Assembly (NCBI GenBank): GCA_034114085.1 | Contig: JAXEWB010000006.1 | Span: 8,700 to 72,699 of the forward strand | DNA from: Spiro-02 sp034114085 | Lineage (GTDB): Bacteria > Spirochaetota > Spirochaetia > Sphaerochaetales > Sphaerochaetaceae | Length of the DNA: 64,000 bases | Reading direction: 5' to 3' | Shown here: in pieces, positions 62,504 to 64,000 of the stretch | How the letters are laid out: the number at the start of each line of letters is the position of its first letter | How positions within the stretch are numbered: position 1 is the first letter of the stretch | Notes under the pieces: model-generated | Told to the model about the DNA's origin: nothing | Database searches by the model: none | Seen by the model: only the letters and a program-made list of their open reading frames with translations | Made by a program: the position numbers and the translations under genes

Positions 62504-64000
62504 ATGGAAGAAGAGAAGAAAAATCCTAAAAAGCCGTTGCTGTACTATTATGCGATAGTTCTGCTGGTATTGATAGTGATCAACTCCCTGATTATGCCGA
62601 TGTTCGTCAAGAGCAATGTCACTGAGGTGGACTACGGCACGTTCTTGACCATGGTCGAACAGGGAATGGTGATGCAGGCTGAAATTCAGGAAAATCAGAT
62701 TGCGTTCATCGTCGATGCGGATGGGAAGAATTCCGTATATGTCACCAGCAAGTTCGATGATCCCGACTTGGTGAACCGGCTGTATAATTCCGGCGCGAAG
62801 TTCTCCCAGGTCATGCCAAAGGAAACATCGCCATTCCTCAGTTTCCTGTTGAGCTGGATGCTGCCGATCATCATGTTCGTCGTAATCGGGCAGTTGCTCG
62901 GGCGGTACATGCAGAAGAAGATGGGTGGCGGGCCGATGAGCATGAGTTTCGCCAAAAGCAATGCGAAGGTCTATGTTCCTGCCCAGACCGGCAAGACCTT
63001 CGCTGATGTCGCCGGTGAGGACGAGGCCAAGGAGGCGTTGCAGGAGATTGTCGGCTTCCTGAAGGATCCGCAGAAATACGAGGAGATCGGCGCCCAGATA
63101 CCCAAGGGGGTGTTGCTGGTGGGGCCTCCTGGAACAGGAAAAACCTTGCTGGCCAAGGCCGTCGCCGGTGAAGCGTCCGTTCCGTTTTTCTCGATCAGCG
63201 GCTCTGAATTCGTCGAGATGTTCGTTGGCATGGGAGCTGCGAAGGTCAGGGATCTGTTCAAGCAGGCTCAGGAGAAGGCGCCCTGCATCGTGTTCATTGA
63301 TGAAATCGATACGATAGGCAAAAAGCGTGACGGTTCGGGGCTTGGCGGCAACGATGAGCGTGAACAGACACTGAACCAATTGCTCACCGAGATGGATGGT
63401 TTTGACGGCAAGAAGGGCGTCGTCATCCTCGCCGCGACCAACCGGCCCGATTCCCTCGACCCCGCGTTGCTGCGTCCCGGTCGGTTCGACCGGCGTGTTC
63501 CCGTCGAATTGCCCGATTTGGGTGGTCGCGAGGCTATCCTGAAGGTCCATGCGGCGAAGGTGAAGCTTGCGGATGGCGTCAATTTCAACACAATCGCCAG
63601 GGCCACCAGTGGCGCGAGCGGCGCGGAACTGGCCAATATCGTCAACGAAGCGGCTCTGCGGGCCGTCCGTTGCGGGAGGGACAAGGTTTCTCAGGAGGAC
63701 TTGGAGGAATCGGTCGAGACGGTCATTGCCGGGTATCAGCGCAAGGGAGCCGTCATCAGCGACAAAGAAAAGAAAATCGTAGCCTACCACGAAGTCGGCC
63801 ATGCGCTGGTTGCCGCGAAGCAGACCGATTCCGCGCCGGTCCACAAGATTACTATCATTCCCCGTACCAGCGGTGCGTTGGGTTATACGATGCAGGTGTC
63901 GGAAGGGGAGTCTGTGCTGATGAGCAAGGATGAGGCTTTCAACAAGATCGCCACCATGACGGGAGGCCGCGCCGCCGAAGAACTGATTTTCAATTCCATT
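62504..64000 (+). CDS. ftsH: ATP-dependent zinc metalloprotease FtsH (3' end outside window)
   Basis: FtsH degrades membrane and regulatory proteins. The visible 499 residues include two membrane spans (YYYAIVLLVLIVINSLIMPM and FLSFLLSWMLPIIMFVVIGQLL) around a periplasmic loop, the AAA+ domain with Walker A GPPGTGKT (207-214), Walker B CIVFIDEID, SRH ATNRPDSLDPALLRPGRFDRR, and the zinc motif HEVGH (429-433; most family members have HEAGH). AAGGA lies nine bases upstream of ATG 62504. The frame stays open to the window end; about 100-150 more residues are expected. Confidence 0.96.
   Translation, partial: MEEEKKNPKKPLLYYYAIVLLVLIVINSLIMPMFVKSNVTEVDYGTFLTMVEQGMVMQAEIQENQIAFIVDADGKNSVYVTSKFDDPDLVNRLYNSGAKFSQVMPKETSPFLSFLLSWMLPIIMFVVIGQLLGRYMQKKMGGGPMSMSFAKSNAKVYVPAQTGKTFADVAGEDEAKEALQEIVGFLKDPQKYEEIGAQIPKGVLLVGPPGTGKTLLAKAVAGEASVPFFSISGSEFVEMFVGMGAAKVRDLFKQAQEKAPCIVFIDEIDTIGKKRDGSGLGGNDEREQTLNQLLTEMDGFDGKKGVVILAATNRPDSLDPALLRPGRFDRRVPVELPDLGGREAILKVHAAKVKLADGVNFNTIARATSGASGAELANIVNEAALRAVRCGRDKVSQEDLEESVETVIAGYQRKGAVISDKEKKIVAYHEVGHALVAAKQTDSAPVHKITIIPRTSGALGYTMQVSEGESVLMSKDEAFNKIATMTGGRAAEELIFNSI

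Overview
The window is a 64-kb piece of bacterial chromosome of about 50-55% GC with densely packed, mostly house-keeping genes and several accessory islands. I place it, by inference only, in an anaerobic Gram-negative-type bacterium, most probably a spirochaete (Sphaerochaeta/Treponema-like). The reasons are the tandem Rpn-type PD-(D/E)XK nuclease genes, the divergent sigma-like gene in the rdgB neighbourhood, the DRTGG / PHP / CBS-ATPase trio usually linked to iron-only hydrogenase operons of anaerobes, many secreted proteins, and no respiratory genes. No rRNA or phylogenetic marker alignment was possible here, so the phylum is a guess.

Layout. 1-4.3 kb: a sugar/ketose catabolic operon (fucose-isomerase-like, RpiB-like, DhaK, DhaL) followed by a GntR/FCD regulator. 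4.4-15.2 kb: a long minus-strand run tig - clpP - clpX - nrnA - sigma-like gene - rdgB - pepF - periplasmic binding protein - SPL-like radical SAM protein. 15.4-17.8 kb: an Rpn island with one intact and one frameshifted nuclease gene, odd hairpins and a possible 33-codon gene. 17.8-20.6 kb: dat-ddc, converting aspartate semialdehyde to 1,3-diaminopropane via 2,4-diaminobutyrate. 21.8-32.3 kb: a ten-gene plus-strand operon that is the most unusual part of the window. It joins a poly-gamma-glutamate synthase core (PgsB, PgsC, PgsW) with two membrane-anchored M14/AstE-like hydrolases, two tandem secreted C69 Ntn-peptidases, an IT/DctM-like permease, a 57-residue membrane protein and a DUF6305-like secreted protein. 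32.6-37.5 kb: lipoprotein, MATE exporter, FemAB-like transferase, secreted unknown protein. 37.7-39.6 kb: an IbrA/IbrB pair next to five tRNA genes (His, Arg, Lys, Leu, Gly). 40.5-45.9 kb: RarA fused to a methyltransferase-like domain, a DUF4197-like lipoprotein, a second MATE, a small membrane protein. 46-53 kb: a tripartite tricarboxylate transporter operon with its PrpR-type sigma-54 activator, a sigma-54 promoter and a cupin. 53-64 kb: BI-1 protein, SGNH hydrolase, PHP/DRTGG/CBS-ATPase genes, RluA-type pseudouridine synthase, M29 aminopeptidase, a condensation-fold acyltransferase, GNAT, MarR and the start of ftsH.

How it works together. In the Pgs operon a gamma-linked glutamyl polymer or oligomer could be made at the inner membrane by PgsBC(W), cut by the M14-like and C69 enzymes outside the cytoplasm, and its products moved by the permease; this is inference from gene content and spacing. 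In the transporter operon the activator gene, a palindromic candidate enhancer, a TGGCAC-N5-TTGC promoter and an internal terminator after the binding-protein gene make a compact regulatory unit.

Two genome-scale patterns stand out. First, at least six genes lack a usable Shine-Dalgarno sequence and instead have a TATANT-type -10 box ending 6-8 bases before the ATG, which predicts leaderless mRNAs. Second, the longer intergenic gaps (13.4, 54.8, 56.1, 59.3 kb) hold locally duplicated repeats that share a core of the form GTAYT-N(2-4)-RTACTGTCC.
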